From assembly GCA_965230485.1 (NCBI GenBank), contig CBDDLA010000001.1, positions 3,410,001 to 3,474,000 of the forward strand: a stretch of 64,000 nt of DNA, given 5' to 3'. The translations under genes and the position numbers were made by a program. This document shows positions 16,190-25,054 of this stretch, one piece after another. Positions within the stretch are counted from its first letter, which is position 1, and every line of letters begins with the position of its first letter. Source of the DNA: Putridiphycobacter sp965230485 (GTDB lineage: Bacteria > Bacteroidota > Bacteroidia > Flavobacteriales_D > Crocinitomicaceae). Under the pieces are notes generated by a model that searched no databases, was not told the DNA's origin, and was given only the letters and a program-made list of their open reading frames with translations.

Positions 16190-17521
16190 TTATTTAATGT
16201 GAATAATTTCTTCAATTAAATTGGTGCACTCATTTCGTCGTTCTTGCCAAATTTTATAGTCGGTGCTATTTAGTTTGGAGCGATTTATTGTATCTTTTAA
16301 GAAATCTGCATACCAGTAGGCAAAGAGCCCTAAAAATGGAACGACTAGAATAATATATAACCATACAAAACCATAATGCATAATGTTAAAATAACCATTG
16401 ATGGTAAAACAAAGTGCAATATTGAAAATAGCCAAGATAAAATACCCAAGAATGAGTTTAATACCACTCCAAAATACTCTTCTTTTAAAGGTTCTTTCAA
16501 TAAACCTTTTGCTTACTAGGTAAGGGATTAGATGATGAAAAGCCCCCGCAAGAAATAAAGGTAGGCTAAGCACTAATAATAGTAATCTACCAAAAATCAA
16601 AGGCTTCTTTCCAGAAGAATAATCCAATACCCATTGATCTTTAATTTTATTCTTTTTAAGATCAGTAAAGTATAAGTTAAGATTGTCTTTTAATGTTTGC
16701 CATTTCTTATTATCCGTTGTATAATCTTTGTTAATTGCCTTTGCTAAATTTTGAGAATATTTCCAGCGTTTTTCTAAATCGATTGACCTATCAGATTGAA
16801 GATGAGCTATCCCTTTTTTGGTAATTGATTGAATATGGTTGTGTAAATCTGTTAATTTCTTATCTTCCAAGTAAGTTAACTGGTTTTGCAAATCTTCAGT
16901 TATTTTTTTGGTAATTGAAAGAATAGCTTTAGAAGGGTTTTCTTTATACTCTTCTTTGAAGTCTTTTAAATGAATAGGTACAGCATTTGCTACCAAAACA
17001 TCAGATCTAAATTCATTGGGGTCAGCATAATTAATACCTATGGACTGAATTTTAATATCTTGTTCCCAATTAGAAGATTCCATAGCTCCAAAACCCATTC
17101 TTGCTGGTCCTTTTTTTATGGGTTTTAAGCTTCTGATAAAAATGTCATCTGTATATCCCTCACCAAATATCATGATTGATTTTTTTCGCTTTAGCAAGCT
17201 ATAAACCTCTTGAAAAATCACTTCATTCTTTTCAGCTGAATCAGCACCGTTTTCCTTAGTTCTAAAAATTGGGATCATATGGGCAGCCCAGGTAATTGGA
17301 TGTAACCACTTCTTAAAAATGTCTCCTCTGGCTAAAAAGAAGAGAATAGGTCGCTGAAGCTCTGCAATTACCCATGGATCTAAAAATGCACTTGCATGAT
17401 TTACAACGAAAATGGTTTGTGCATTAAAAGTTTTGGGAGCGTTGATTGTTTTCTTTTTTTTAAAAAAAAGATTAATGCCATAAAAAATTAATATTTTTAA
17501 TAGAAAATACAAAGGTCTCAT
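16190..17521 (-). CDS. PlsC/GPAT-like acyltransferase with C-terminal membrane helices
   Basis: Residues about 30-230 form a glycerolipid acyltransferase domain: NHASAFLDPW (41-50) is the catalytic block and FGEGYTDD (119-126) the phosphate-binding block, followed by KKGPARMGFG. The catalytic H42 and D48 are separated by five residues (HX5D), unlike the HX4D of standard PlsC; a similar spacing occurs in Gpt2/Sct1-type acyltransferases. The C-terminal third (about 305-410) has hydrophobic helices. It probably acylates glycerol-3-phosphate, lysophosphatidate or a related lipid. A -7 box ends only 5 nt before the ATG. Confidence 0.82.
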   Translation of the reverse strand: MRPLYFLLKILIFYGINLFFKKKKTINAPKTFNAQTIFVVNHASAFLDPWVIAELQRPILFFLARGDIFKKWLHPITWAAHMIPIFRTKENGADSAEKNEVIFQEVYSLLKRKKSIMIFGEGYTDDIFIRSLKPIKKGPARMGFGAMESSNWEQDIKIQSIGINYADPNEFRSDVLVANAVPIHLKDFKEEYKENPSKAILSITKKITEDLQNQLTYLEDKKLTDLHNHIQSITKKGIAHLQSDRSIDLEKRWKYSQNLAKAINKDYTTDNKKWQTLKDNLNLYFTDLKKNKIKDQWVLDYSSGKKPLIFGRLLLLVLSLPLFLAGAFHHLIPYLVSKRFIERTFKRRVFWSGIKLILGYFILAIFNIALCFTINGYFNIMHYGFVWLYIILVVPFLGLFAYWYADFLKDTINRSKLNSTDYKIWQERRNECTNLIEEIIHIK

Positions 17522-17526
17522 GGCCG

Positions 17527-17534
17527 CAAATCTA
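17527..17534 (-). promoter_or_regulatory. Bacteroidota -7 box very close to the acyltransferase start
   Basis: The minus strand reads TAGATTTG, matching TAnnTTTG, with only 5 nt before the ATG, so the transcript would be nearly leaderless. Confidence 0.4.
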
Positions 17535-17620
17535 AAAAAAAATCAGCATATAGGAATTCTATATTTATACCTTAAAAAGATTAGGTTTGGTATAAATTTT
17601 CGCTATCATTACATTCTGAA

Positions 17621-18181
17621 ATGGAAAACAAAATAGCTACTATTAATACAAAAGAATGGGTAGATTTATACTCAGATTATTTATATAACTATGCAATAGT
17701 TAGGGTTAATGATGCCGATTTGGCAAAAGATTTAGTTCAGGACACTTTTATTGCAGGGATTAAAGGACTAGAAAAATTTGAAGGTAAAAGTGCCATCAGA
17801 ACCTGGCTTGTCTCAATTTTGAAAAGAAAGATTATTGATTTTTGGCGTCAAAAAGAAACGCGAAAAACAGATGTGTTTTCTTCTTTTTTTGACGAGGGTA
17901 AAATGATGACTAAGTGGAATGAAAAATATCAGCCTAAAGGCAGATTATCAGAAATTGATACAGAGATTGAAAATGTAGAATTAAGAAATTCAATTCTGGA
18001 GTGCGTGAATAAGTTACCTGAAAAATATAAAGCAGTATTTATTGATAAAATGATTGAAGAGAAGGATTCTGAAATAGTTTGTAAGGATAATGATATTACA
18101 CCGTCAAATTTTTGGGTAATCATTCATAGAGCAAAAATGCAAATGAGGGCCTGTTTAGAAAATACTTGGTTTAATGATTGA
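17621..18181 (+). CDS. ECF-type RNA polymerase sigma factor
   Basis: The 186-residue protein has sigma region 2 (about 10-85; DADLAKDLVQDTFIAGIKGL, then AIRTWLVSILKRKIIDFWRQ) and region 4 (about 120-180; LPEKYKAVFIDKMIEEKDS, then a helix-turn-helix ending SNFWVIIHRAKMQMR). No regions 1.1 or 3 are present. The next gene overlaps by 8 bp and encodes a small zinc-binding anti-sigma-like protein, so this is a self-contained signalling pair, probably for stress. No autoregulatory promoter could be assigned with confidence. Confidence 0.9.
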   Translation: MENKIATINTKEWVDLYSDYLYNYAIVRVNDADLAKDLVQDTFIAGIKGLEKFEGKSAIRTWLVSILKRKIIDFWRQKETRKTDVFSSFFDEGKMMTKWNEKYQPKGRLSEIDTEIENVELRNSILECVNKLPEKYKAVFIDKMIEEKDSEIVCKDNDITPSNFWVIIHRAKMQMRACLENTWFND

Positions 18182-18413
18182 TTGTAAAGAAGCAGCATAC
18201 CTAGCAGATACTATGGCTGATAATCCAATTTCTATTAACAAGAGAATAGGATTAAAGTTTCATTTAGTTATGTGTCCGCATTGCAGAAAATATATGAAGG
18301 ATAGTAAAGCAGTTGATCATATTTTAAGATATGTAAATCAACACGCTGCTGTTTTAACTGCTGATGAAAAAAAATTAATGATTCGAAAACTACAAGAACA
18401 ACTATCCGACTAA
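18174..18413 (+). CDS. Small soluble zinc anti-sigma-like (ZAS) protein
   Basis: The 79-residue protein carries FHLVMCPHCRKYM, giving the HX3CX2C signature of zinc anti-sigma domains, preceded by DCKEAAYLADTMAD, typical of the first ZAS helix. It has no membrane helix, so it is a cytoplasmic sensor or binding partner, unlike the usual membrane-spanning anti-sigmas. Its gene overlaps the sigma gene by 8 bp, indicating coupled translation and near-stoichiometric production. The final 12 bp overlap the end of purB on the other strand. Confidence 0.82.
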   Translation: MIDCKEAAYLADTMADNPISINKRIGLKFHLVMCPHCRKYMKDSKAVDHILRYVNQHAAVLTADEKKLMIRKLQEQLSD

Positions 18414-19751
18414 ATCTACACCAGTGTAATTTTGAGGTGTGATTTTTATTAATTCTTCTTTTAAGTTTTCATTAATTTCAAGTGATCCAATAAATTGATG
18501 AATACTCTCTTTGTTTATACTGGTATTGGTTCTTGTTAAGCCTTTTAACATTTCGTAAGGTTTATCAAAGCCTTCTCTTCGTAGAATCGTTTGAATGGCT
18601 TCAGCAACCACTGCCCAGTTATCTTCTAAATCCTCGTTTAATTTAGTTTCATTCAATAATAATTTACCTAATCCTTTTAAAGTAGATTGGAATGCAATTA
18701 ATGTATGCGCAATTGGCATTCCAATATTACGCAATACAGTAGAGTCTGTCAAATCCCTTTGTAATCTTGAAACTGGCAGTTTTGAAGATAGGTGCTCAAA
18801 AATAGCATTAGCTATTCCTAAATTACCTTCTGCATTTTCGAAATCAATTGGATTTACCTTGTGAGGCATTGCTGACGATCCAATTTCACCATCTTTTAAT
18901 TTCTGCTTAAAATACTCCATTGAAATATAAGCCCACATATCTCTGCATAAATCAACTAAAATGGTATTGATGCGTTTCATGGCATCAAACATACTGGCTA
19001 AATTATCATAATGTTCAATTTGAGTAGTAGTTTGGCTCCTATCAATTTTTAAGATGTCATTTACAAAGTGATTAGCAAAGCCAACCCAGTTTTCTTGAGG
19101 GAATGCAACATGATGCGCATTTAAATTTCCAGTTGCACCTCCAAATTTAGCAGAATAAGGAACTGAGATCAATTGTTGTTTTTGAATGTTTAACCGTTCT
19201 ACAAATACGTATATTTCTTTGCCAAGACGAGATGGAGATGCAGGTTGCCCATGAGTTTTGGCTAACATTGGGATGTTTTTCCATTCGTTCGCATAATCAT
19301 TTAACTGTGCAATTAAACTATCGAATAAGGGCATATATTCTGCAACCATTGCCTCTTTTAAAGAGAGTGGAATCGCTGTATTATTAATATCTTGAGAAGT
19401 TAATCCGAAATGAACATATTCTTCAAATTTAGATAAACCAAGATCATTCAATTTTTCTTTTACCAGATATTCAACAGCTTTTACATCATGATTAGTAGTA
19501 CGCTCTGTTAATTTTACCTTTTCTGCATCCTCCAATTTAAAATTTTTATAAAGTGCTCTTAAATTATTGAATTGGTCACTAGGAAATTCCTCCATTAATC
19601 CAACCTTCTGTTCAGCCAAGGCTATAAAGTATTCTACTTCAACTAATACTCGGTATTTAATTAATGCAAATTCTGAAAAGTAATTTTGTAGGTTTGCAAC
19701 TTTATTTCTGTACCTTCCATCAATAGGAGAAATGGCTGTTAATTCATTCAT
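18402..19751 (-). CDS. purB: Adenylosuccinate lyase
   Basis: PurB cleaves SAICAR to AICAR and adenylosuccinate to AMP, both with release of fumarate, in purine synthesis. The 449-residue protein carries the fumarase/aspartase-superfamily signature SSAMPHKVNPIDFENAEGN near 290, the TTNHDVKAVEYLV block near 85-98 and KTHGQPASPS near 165, which holds the catalytic histidine. The length is normal. A TATCTTTG -7 box lies 22 nt upstream of the ATG, with a TTG 18 nt before the box as a possible -33 element. Confidence 0.96.
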   Translation of the reverse strand: MNELTAISPIDGRYRNKVANLQNYFSEFALIKYRVLVEVEYFIALAEQKVGLMEEFPSDQFNNLRALYKNFKLEDAEKVKLTERTTNHDVKAVEYLVKEKLNDLGLSKFEEYVHFGLTSQDINNTAIPLSLKEAMVAEYMPLFDSLIAQLNDYANEWKNIPMLAKTHGQPASPSRLGKEIYVFVERLNIQKQQLISVPYSAKFGGATGNLNAHHVAFPQENWVGFANHFVNDILKIDRSQTTTQIEHYDNLASMFDAMKRINTILVDLCRDMWAYISMEYFKQKLKDGEIGSSAMPHKVNPIDFENAEGNLGIANAIFEHLSSKLPVSRLQRDLTDSTVLRNIGMPIAHTLIAFQSTLKGLGKLLLNETKLNEDLEDNWAVVAEAIQTILRREGFDKPYEMLKGLTRTNTSINKESIHQFIGSLEINENLKEELIKITPQNYTGVDLVG

Positions 19752-19773
19752 AATTTCCTAAAATTAAAAAAGG

Positions 19774-19781
19774 CAAAGATA
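19774..19781 (-). promoter_or_regulatory. Bacteroidota -7 box for purB
   Basis: The minus strand reads TATCTTTG, matching TAnnTTTG, 22 nt before the purB ATG. A TTG at 19800-19802 (minus strand) is 18 nt further upstream, within the end of the GAPDH gene, close to the -33 spacing known for this phylum. Confidence 0.55.
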
Positions 19782-19794
19782 GTAATAAAATGAA

Positions 19795-20787
19795 TTACCC
19801 AACTAGTTTTACCAAGTCTACTAAACGATTCGAATACCCTGCTTCATTATCGTACCACGCTACTACCTTAATCATCTTACCAATTACACTTGTTAGCTGA
19901 GTATCGAAAGTTGATGAATATGGACTTCCAATTATATCTCTTGATACAATCGGATCTTCCATGTAATAAAGCAATCCTTTCAAATCAGTTTCTGAAGCTG
20001 TTTTAAATGCAGTGTTAATGGCACTAACAGTTAAATCATTATTCATTATAAACGTCATATCGGTTAATGAGCCATCTGGCACAGGAACTCGTATACCACA
20101 GCCTCCCATTAGGCCATCTAGCTCCGGAAAAATTCTGGTAATAGCCTTTGCGGCACCAGTGGTAGTCGGTACAATTGATTCCGCTGCTGCTCTGGCACGT
20201 CTTAAGTCCTTATGTGGGGCATCATGCAATTTTTGATCAGATGTATACGAATGGACAGTAGTGATAAAGCAACTTTCTATATGGCCTAGAGTTTTCATTA
20301 TCTTAACCAAAGGTGCTGCAGAATTCGTTGTGCATGAAGCATTAGAAATAATCTTTTCGTTTCCTTTTAAAATATGCTCGTTCACACCAATTACAACTGA
20401 AGGAATAGAATCGTCTTTGGGAGGTGCGCTCAAAATAACTTTTTTAGCACCTGCAGTTATATGCGCAATTGATAAATCAGCAGTTCTAAAAATCCCAGTT
20501 GACTCAATCACAATATCAACGTTTAAATCGGCCCATGGAATTTTTTCAGGATTTTTTTCCTGATACATCTTAATCGTTTTTCCATTCAAAATAAGTTCTG
20601 AGTCGTTAGATAATACTGTGCCATCAAATTGGCGGTGAACAGAGTCGTACTTAAATAAATGCGCTAATGTAGGCGCATCTGAAAGGTCGTTAATAGCTAT
20701 AATTTCTATGTTGGGATCTTTAATGGCTATTCTAGTAAAATACCGACCGATTCTACCAAAACCATTAATTCCTACTCTGATTGACAT
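19795..20787 (-). CDS. gap: Glyceraldehyde-3-phosphate dehydrogenase, type I
   Basis: The enzyme converts glyceraldehyde-3-phosphate to 1,3-bisphosphoglycerate with NAD(P). The 330-residue protein has the Rossmann motif GINGFGRIGR (7-16), AINDLSD near 31-37, the catalytic C152 in SNASCTTNS, H179 in TTVHSYTSDQ, and WYDNEAGYSNR near the C-terminus. The aspartate of INDL fits NAD rather than NADP preference, though this cannot be settled by reading. It is followed by purB on the same strand after 43 nt. Confidence 0.95.
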   Translation of the reverse strand: MSIRVGINGFGRIGRYFTRIAIKDPNIEIIAINDLSDAPTLAHLFKYDSVHRQFDGTVLSNDSELILNGKTIKMYQEKNPEKIPWADLNVDIVIESTGIFRTADLSIAHITAGAKKVILSAPPKDDSIPSVVIGVNEHILKGNEKIISNASCTTNSAAPLVKIMKTLGHIESCFITTVHSYTSDQKLHDAPHKDLRRARAAAESIVPTTTGAAKAITRIFPELDGLMGGCGIRVPVPDGSLTDMTFIMNNDLTVSAINTAFKTASETDLKGLLYYMEDPIVSRDIIGSPYSSTFDTQLTSVIGKMIKVVAWYDNEAGYSNRLVDLVKLVG

Positions 20788-20858
20788 TATTAGCTTTTTT
20801 AATAAAACTTGTGACTTATTTTAGGTAAAGATATAAAATAAGGTTCATTTATAAGTCG

Positions 20859-20866
20859 TAACTTTG
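20859..20866 (+). promoter_or_regulatory. Bacteroidota -7 box for the nitroreductase gene
   Basis: TAACTTTG matches TAnnTTTG, 19 nt before the ATG at 20886. Confidence 0.5.
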
Positions 20867-20885
20867 TTCCGAAATTCAAGAAATT

Positions 20886-21509
20886 ATGGGATTAATCGAG
20901 AGCTTAAATTGGCGCTATGCTACAAAGAAGTTTGATAAAAGCAAAATAATTAAACCTGAGGATTTATCACTATTGAAGGAATCGATACGTCTGGCTGCAA
21001 CATCATATGGTCTACAACCATTTAAGGTCGCAATTATTGATAACGAATTCATGAAAGAAAAACTTAGGCCTGCTACATTTGGTCAAACACAAATTACTGA
21101 ATGCTCTCATGTTTTTGTATTTGCACACCTCACCAAAATAGAACCCGAGTTTATTGATAATTATATTCAATTATGCGCTGAAGAACGGAATCTTGAAATT
21201 TCAAATTTAGAGGGTTATAGTGACTTCATGAAAACAAAACTGGGAGGACTGAATGAGTCTGAAATTAATGTTTGGGCTAGTAAGCAATCTTATATAGGAA
21301 TGACTAATTTATTGGTTGCGTGTGCAGAATTAAAAATTGATGCCTGTCCAATTGAAGGATTTGAAGCAAATGAGTATAACAAACTGTTAAGTTTAAATGA
21401 AAAAAACTTATCGGCTAGTGTAGTTGTAGCCGTTGGATACCGTGCAGATGATGATGCCAATCAGCATTTGAAAAAAGTACGACTGGCTATGAATGATTTG
21501 TTCTTTTAA
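20886..21509 (+). CDS. Nitroreductase-family NAD(P)H-dependent FMN oxidoreductase
   Basis: The 207-residue protein has the family start LNWRYATKKFDKSKII, with the basic patch that contacts FMN phosphate, then AATSYGLQPFKVAIID near 37-52 and ACAELKIDACPIEGFEANEY near 142-161. It resembles NfsB/YfkO-type dihydropteridine or quinone reductases. Homodimeric FMN enzymes of this kind reduce nitro compounds, quinones or enones; the physiological substrate cannot be deduced. It is a single-gene unit with its own -7 box, convergent with the rhomboid gene. Confidence 0.9.
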   Translation: MGLIESLNWRYATKKFDKSKIIKPEDLSLLKESIRLAATSYGLQPFKVAIIDNEFMKEKLRPATFGQTQITECSHVFVFAHLTKIEPEFIDNYIQLCAEERNLEISNLEGYSDFMKTKLGGLNESEINVWASKQSYIGMTNLLVACAELKIDACPIEGFEANEYNKLLSLNEKNLSASVVVAVGYRADDDANQHLKKVRLAMNDLFF

Positions 21510-21569
21510 TCCCTCTTAACACATAGGTGTTCTAAGTTTAAATTTAACTGAGCTGAGCACTTAAATCAG

Positions 21570-22334
21570 CTATTCTTCTTCTTTGGTTTTATTATTCTGA
21601 AAACCTGTAATAGGTTTGAAATGATAGATAACTTGCAATGGATCTGAAGAAGTATGAGTAGGATGGGAAGTTGGTATTTCATCTTCTATTTGCTCAGTTT
21701 TCCAGAATTCGTTTTCGTATTCAATTAGACCCAATTCTTCTTCAATTTCGTATCTAAATTTTTCTGGTTGAGGCAGTTGTTTACGAAATAAAATAGCTAG
21801 TAAGGCCCCAACAAAAAAACCAAAAAAGTGCCCTTCGAAAGATATACTTGGGTTGACTGGAAAAATACCCCATATAAAGCTGCCATAAAGAAATATAACT
21901 AATAAAGAAATGGCTGCAATCCTAAGGTGTTTTGTTAAGAATCCGCCAAGCATCAAGAATGAGGTTAATCCATAAATGACACCGCTCATGCCTATATGAT
22001 AGTTCTCACGACCAAATAACCAAACTAAAATTCCTGTTCCAAAAAAAATTATCAAGAACACCTTTAGAGCAATATTTCTGAAATTGTAAAAGAGAAGCCA
22101 AGTCAGCACAAACATGGGTACAGAATTATTAAAAAGATGAGAATATCCATTGGTACTATGAATAAATGGCGCAGTGATAATCCCGACTAATCCCGAAATT
22201 GATCTGGGAAACACCCCAAACCGATATAGTTTTAAGTCAAATGTAATGTCATAAGCATATACAATACCCATAATAGCAACCAAACTAAAAGCGAGTAATA
22301 AAGTAATTCTAATAATTTTTGGTTGATGTTCCAT
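21570..22334 (-). CDS. Rhomboid-family intramembrane serine protease
   Basis: The start is set at the ATG at 22334 (MEHQPKI), 22 codons inside the longest frame, because the extra N-terminus is polar and unconserved. The protein has about six membrane helices and the rhomboid motifs HLFNN (H66, N70), the catalytic S117 in GMSG and H169 in EGHFFGF. The catalytic dyad Ser-His is therefore complete. A soluble acidic tail of about 70 residues follows. Substrates are membrane proteins with unstable helices; none can be named. A separate frame overlapping the start region was judged a shadow. Confidence 0.9.
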   Translation of the reverse strand: MEHQPKIIRITLLLAFSLVAIMGIVYAYDITFDLKLYRFGVFPRSISGLVGIITAPFIHSTNGYSHLFNNSVPMFVLTWLLFYNFRNIALKVFLIIFFGTGILVWLFGRENYHIGMSGVIYGLTSFLMLGGFLTKHLRIAAISLLVIFLYGSFIWGIFPVNPSISFEGHFFGFFVGALLAILFRKQLPQPEKFRYEIEEELGLIEYENEFWKTEQIEDEIPTSHPTHTSSDPLQVIYHFKPITGFQNNKTKEEE

Positions 22335-22510
22335 GGACTGAAATATAGCAAAAACCCAACCTTTTTTAACAGACTGACAAAACGGCTGACATTCATCCAT
22401 TTTTCGATTTTATCACTTGTAATAAGGTTTTCATTTATATGATTATATTTGATGACTTTATTGAAACAGTATAGTAAAAGCATTAATAGTTTAATTTTAA
22501 ATTACTTATA

Positions 22511-23236
22511 GTGAGTTTTAGACAAAAAACGATTTTCATTCCAGGAAAACTAAAAGGATTATTTTTTAGATGGAGATTAGATAGACTGGTACCAGTTCAT
22601 CTACTTAGCTTCACCGCTCATATGGCTGCATTATCAAGATGGATTTCGAAGTATAAGAAAGAGTGTGAGAATGACTTTTATTCCAGAAAATTTCAATACG
22701 ATAAACGAGAATTATTATTTGAACAAGTGATTGCTTCTGAAAATCTTGACAGCTCAATTGATTATTTAGAATTTGGGGTGTCAAAAGGAGGTTCTTTTAG
22801 ATGGTGGGTGAATAGGATCAAAAGTGAAGGGGCTAAATTTTACGGATTTGATACTTTTACTGGCTTACCAGAAGACTGGGGGCTTTTTAAAAAGGGAGAC
22901 ATGGATAATGGAAACGAGCCACCCAAAATTGATGATCACAGACATAGGTTTTACCAGGGTTTATTTCAACAAACATTATTGCCATTTCTGAGCGCATACG
23001 ACTCAAATAAAAAAAAAGTAATTCATTTAGATGCTGACATTTATTCTGCAACACTTTACGTTTTAACTCTACTCACACCGTATCTAAAAACGGGCGACAT
23101 TATCTTCTTTGATGAATTTAATGTTCCAATGCATGAATATAAGGCTTTTAAGGAGTGGTCGAGTGCGTTTTATATTGATTTTGAAGTATTAGGAGCAGTT
23201 AATAATTTTTACCAGATTGCGATTAAAATTAAATAA
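22511..23236 (+). CDS. TylF/macrocin-like class I methyltransferase
   Basis: The 241-residue protein starts at GTG 22511; no ATG precedes the conserved part. Features of the SAM-dependent TylF-type O-methyltransferase group are YLEFGVSKGGSFRWW near 84-98 (SAM-binding), YGFDTFTGLPEDWG near 113-126 and HLDADIYSATLYVL near 172-185, where the aspartates would hold the metal, followed by GDIIFFDEF. Relatives methylate sugars or small molecules in glycan and antibiotic pathways. It lies 4 nt before a membrane-protein gene that also starts with GTG, so the two may be co-transcribed. Confidence 0.82.
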   Translation: MSFRQKTIFIPGKLKGLFFRWRLDRLVPVHLLSFTAHMAALSRWISKYKKECENDFYSRKFQYDKRELLFEQVIASENLDSSIDYLEFGVSKGGSFRWWVNRIKSEGAKFYGFDTFTGLPEDWGLFKKGDMDNGNEPPKIDDHRHRFYQGLFQQTLLPFLSAYDSNKKKVIHLDADIYSATLYVLTLLTPYLKTGDIIFFDEFNVPMHEYKAFKEWSSAFYIDFEVLGAVNNFYQIAIKIK

Positions 23237-23240
23237 CTAA

Positions 23241-23882
23241 GTGCATCAAAGGATTACAAGCTATGAGCTTATATTAAATAACATCAGTTATATAGGTATT
23301 CTCAGTTTTGTAATCTTATATGTGTATGGAACAAGTCTTTATCCAGGCGGTTCACAATTAGATATAAATTCCGAAGGATTCGATTGGCTTAATAATTATT
23401 GGTGCAATTTGATGAATGAAAAAGGAATTAATGGTCAGAATAATCCTGCAAGAATTTTTTCAATTGTTGCTATGATTCTAGTCTGTAATAGTCTTGCAAT
23501 ATTTTTTTATCAGTTTTCTAAGTTTTTTGCTCAAAGAAAAATTTGGAAATTAAGCATCAGTTTTGGGGGAGTCTTATCTATGTTATTTGCATCCCTTATT
23601 TTCACAGAGTATCATGATTTGTTTACCATAATTTCAAGTATTATAGGTTTTTTTGCACTATTTGGAATTACTATAGAAATGTACTATGGTAATTTTTCGT
23701 TTTACAAAAAGCTGGGTGTAATTTGTATTTTCTTACTGTTTTTAAATAATATGATCTATTATTCGCACGTCTGGATTGAAATACTTCCTTTTTTACAAAA
23801 AATAACTTTTTTAATAGTTATTCTGTGGGTTAGTGGATTGAATTATGAGTTGAGAAAAAGAATACAATTATCTCAGATTTGA
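23241..23882 (+). CDS. Six-helix membrane protein of unknown function
   Basis: The 213-residue product is largely hydrophobic, with about six membrane helices. Between helices 1 and 2 lies YPGGSQLDINSEGFDWLNNY followed by WCNLMNEKG and NNPARIFSIVAM, a pattern also seen in small DUF998-like membrane proteins; that assignment is a resemblance only. Translation would begin at GTG 23241, since no ATG occurs before the first helix. It follows the methyltransferase gene after 4 nt. No catalytic motif is obvious. Confidence 0.6.
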   Translation: MHQRITSYELILNNISYIGILSFVILYVYGTSLYPGGSQLDINSEGFDWLNNYWCNLMNEKGINGQNNPARIFSIVAMILVCNSLAIFFYQFSKFFAQRKIWKLSISFGGVLSMLFASLIFTEYHDLFTIISSIIGFFALFGITIEMYYGNFSFYKKLGVICIFLLFLNNMIYYSHVWIEILPFLQKITFLIVILWVSGLNYELRKRIQLSQI

Positions 23883-23989
23883 ATGTACTTGGTAATGGTT
23901 TATTTATTGATTTTTCATCTCAATGTCAGGCTATTAAATTAATTTTTTCCGAATTTATTTGAAAAAAAGTTATACATTGCACGAAAAAC

Positions 23990-24970
23990 ATGAAAAACAT
24001 CTCTTTCTTTACTTTGTTAATCGCGTCACTGGTTACCTATGCCCAACCAACCATCACAAGCATTGCAAATTCTCCAAAAATTGGTGATTTATTTGAATAT
24101 GTGTTAACACCTAATTACTCATTTGATGTCAATCAATCAGGTGCTAATCAGACATGGGATTTTTCGGCAGCATCAGGAAATGTTTCAAGTTATAACTATA
24201 CTGACTTAGCTAGTTCATTTGAACCCAGTACGTATCCTTCTTCTAATTTGGTTGAATCTGTTCCCTCAGCGGAGAACTATTACACAAGTTCTACAAATGG
24301 TATCACTCAGAATGGCACACTTTTCCCTGGTGTTGTGAGAGTTATTTATACTGATTCTAGAGATCTTGTTCGGTTTCCAATGAGCTACACCGATTCTTAC
24401 ACCGATAATTTTTCTGGAACTGCTGAGAATATAGGTGCTAGCTTTACTGCCGACAGGTCTGGAACTGTTGTGATGACAGCTGATGGGTATGGAGACTTAA
24501 TTTTACCTTATGCAACGGTACCCAATGTATTGCGTATACAAATTGTTGCTAATTATACTGATATGTCTAATGGAACACTAGTCGGAACTTATATTGATTC
24601 AATACAGCTATGGTATAATCCAATAAATAATAATTTTTTGGCCAGTACAACTAAAGCGTATACTAACGGGCAACTAACTATTTCACAAGCAGCTCATATG
24701 GAGGAGTTTACTTTCGTCAATAGTTTGTTCGAATCTGAGGCGACAAATGAATTATCAATTTTTCCTAATCCTGCAAATGACGTCATTACTGTCAGTAGCG
24801 TAACACCATCAACAATACAAATTTATGATATTACAGGTAAAATGATTCTCGAGAGAAAAAAAGCATCAGTTAATCATGAGGTATCAATTACAGACTTAAG
24901 TAGTGGAATATACTTAGTGAAGTCTTTTGTAGATGAAAAGGTACTCACCAAAAAGCTAGTAGTTGAATAA
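23990..24970 (+). CDS. Secreted protein with T9SS type A sorting domain
   Basis: The 326-residue protein has a signal peptide ending near YAQP (about residue 19) and a C-terminal type A sorting domain of about 70 residues: SIFPNPANDVITV, IQIYDITGKMILERK and SSGIYLVKSF, ending KKLVVE. Such proteins cross the outer membrane by the type IX system and are trimmed or attached to the surface. The middle part (20-250) is rich in S, T, Y and N and looks all-beta; no enzyme motif is visible. Its function is unknown. Confidence 0.85.
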   Translation: MKNISFFTLLIASLVTYAQPTITSIANSPKIGDLFEYVLTPNYSFDVNQSGANQTWDFSAASGNVSSYNYTDLASSFEPSTYPSSNLVESVPSAENYYTSSTNGITQNGTLFPGVVRVIYTDSRDLVRFPMSYTDSYTDNFSGTAENIGASFTADRSGTVVMTADGYGDLILPYATVPNVLRIQIVANYTDMSNGTLVGTYIDSIQLWYNPINNNFLASTTKAYTNGQLTISQAAHMEEFTFVNSLFESEATNELSIFPNPANDVITVSSVTPSTIQIYDITGKMILERKKASVNHEVSITDLSSGIYLVKSFVDEKVLTKKLVVE

Positions 24971-25054
24971 AGGAAGTAAATCTTTTTATTGATTTACCAT
25001 GCGCATTGAGAAATGCTTGTTGGAAGATGCTCCATTACCGTTATGATGAACAAG

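Noticed and set aside
21520..21536. Small hairpin AACAC/GTGTT between the nitroreductase and rhomboid genes
   Set aside because: Five-bp stem without a T-run.
22232..22483. Minus-strand frame of 83 codons overlapping the start of the rhomboid gene
   Set aside because: It runs through the intergenic region and the conserved rhomboid start in another frame, with no family features.
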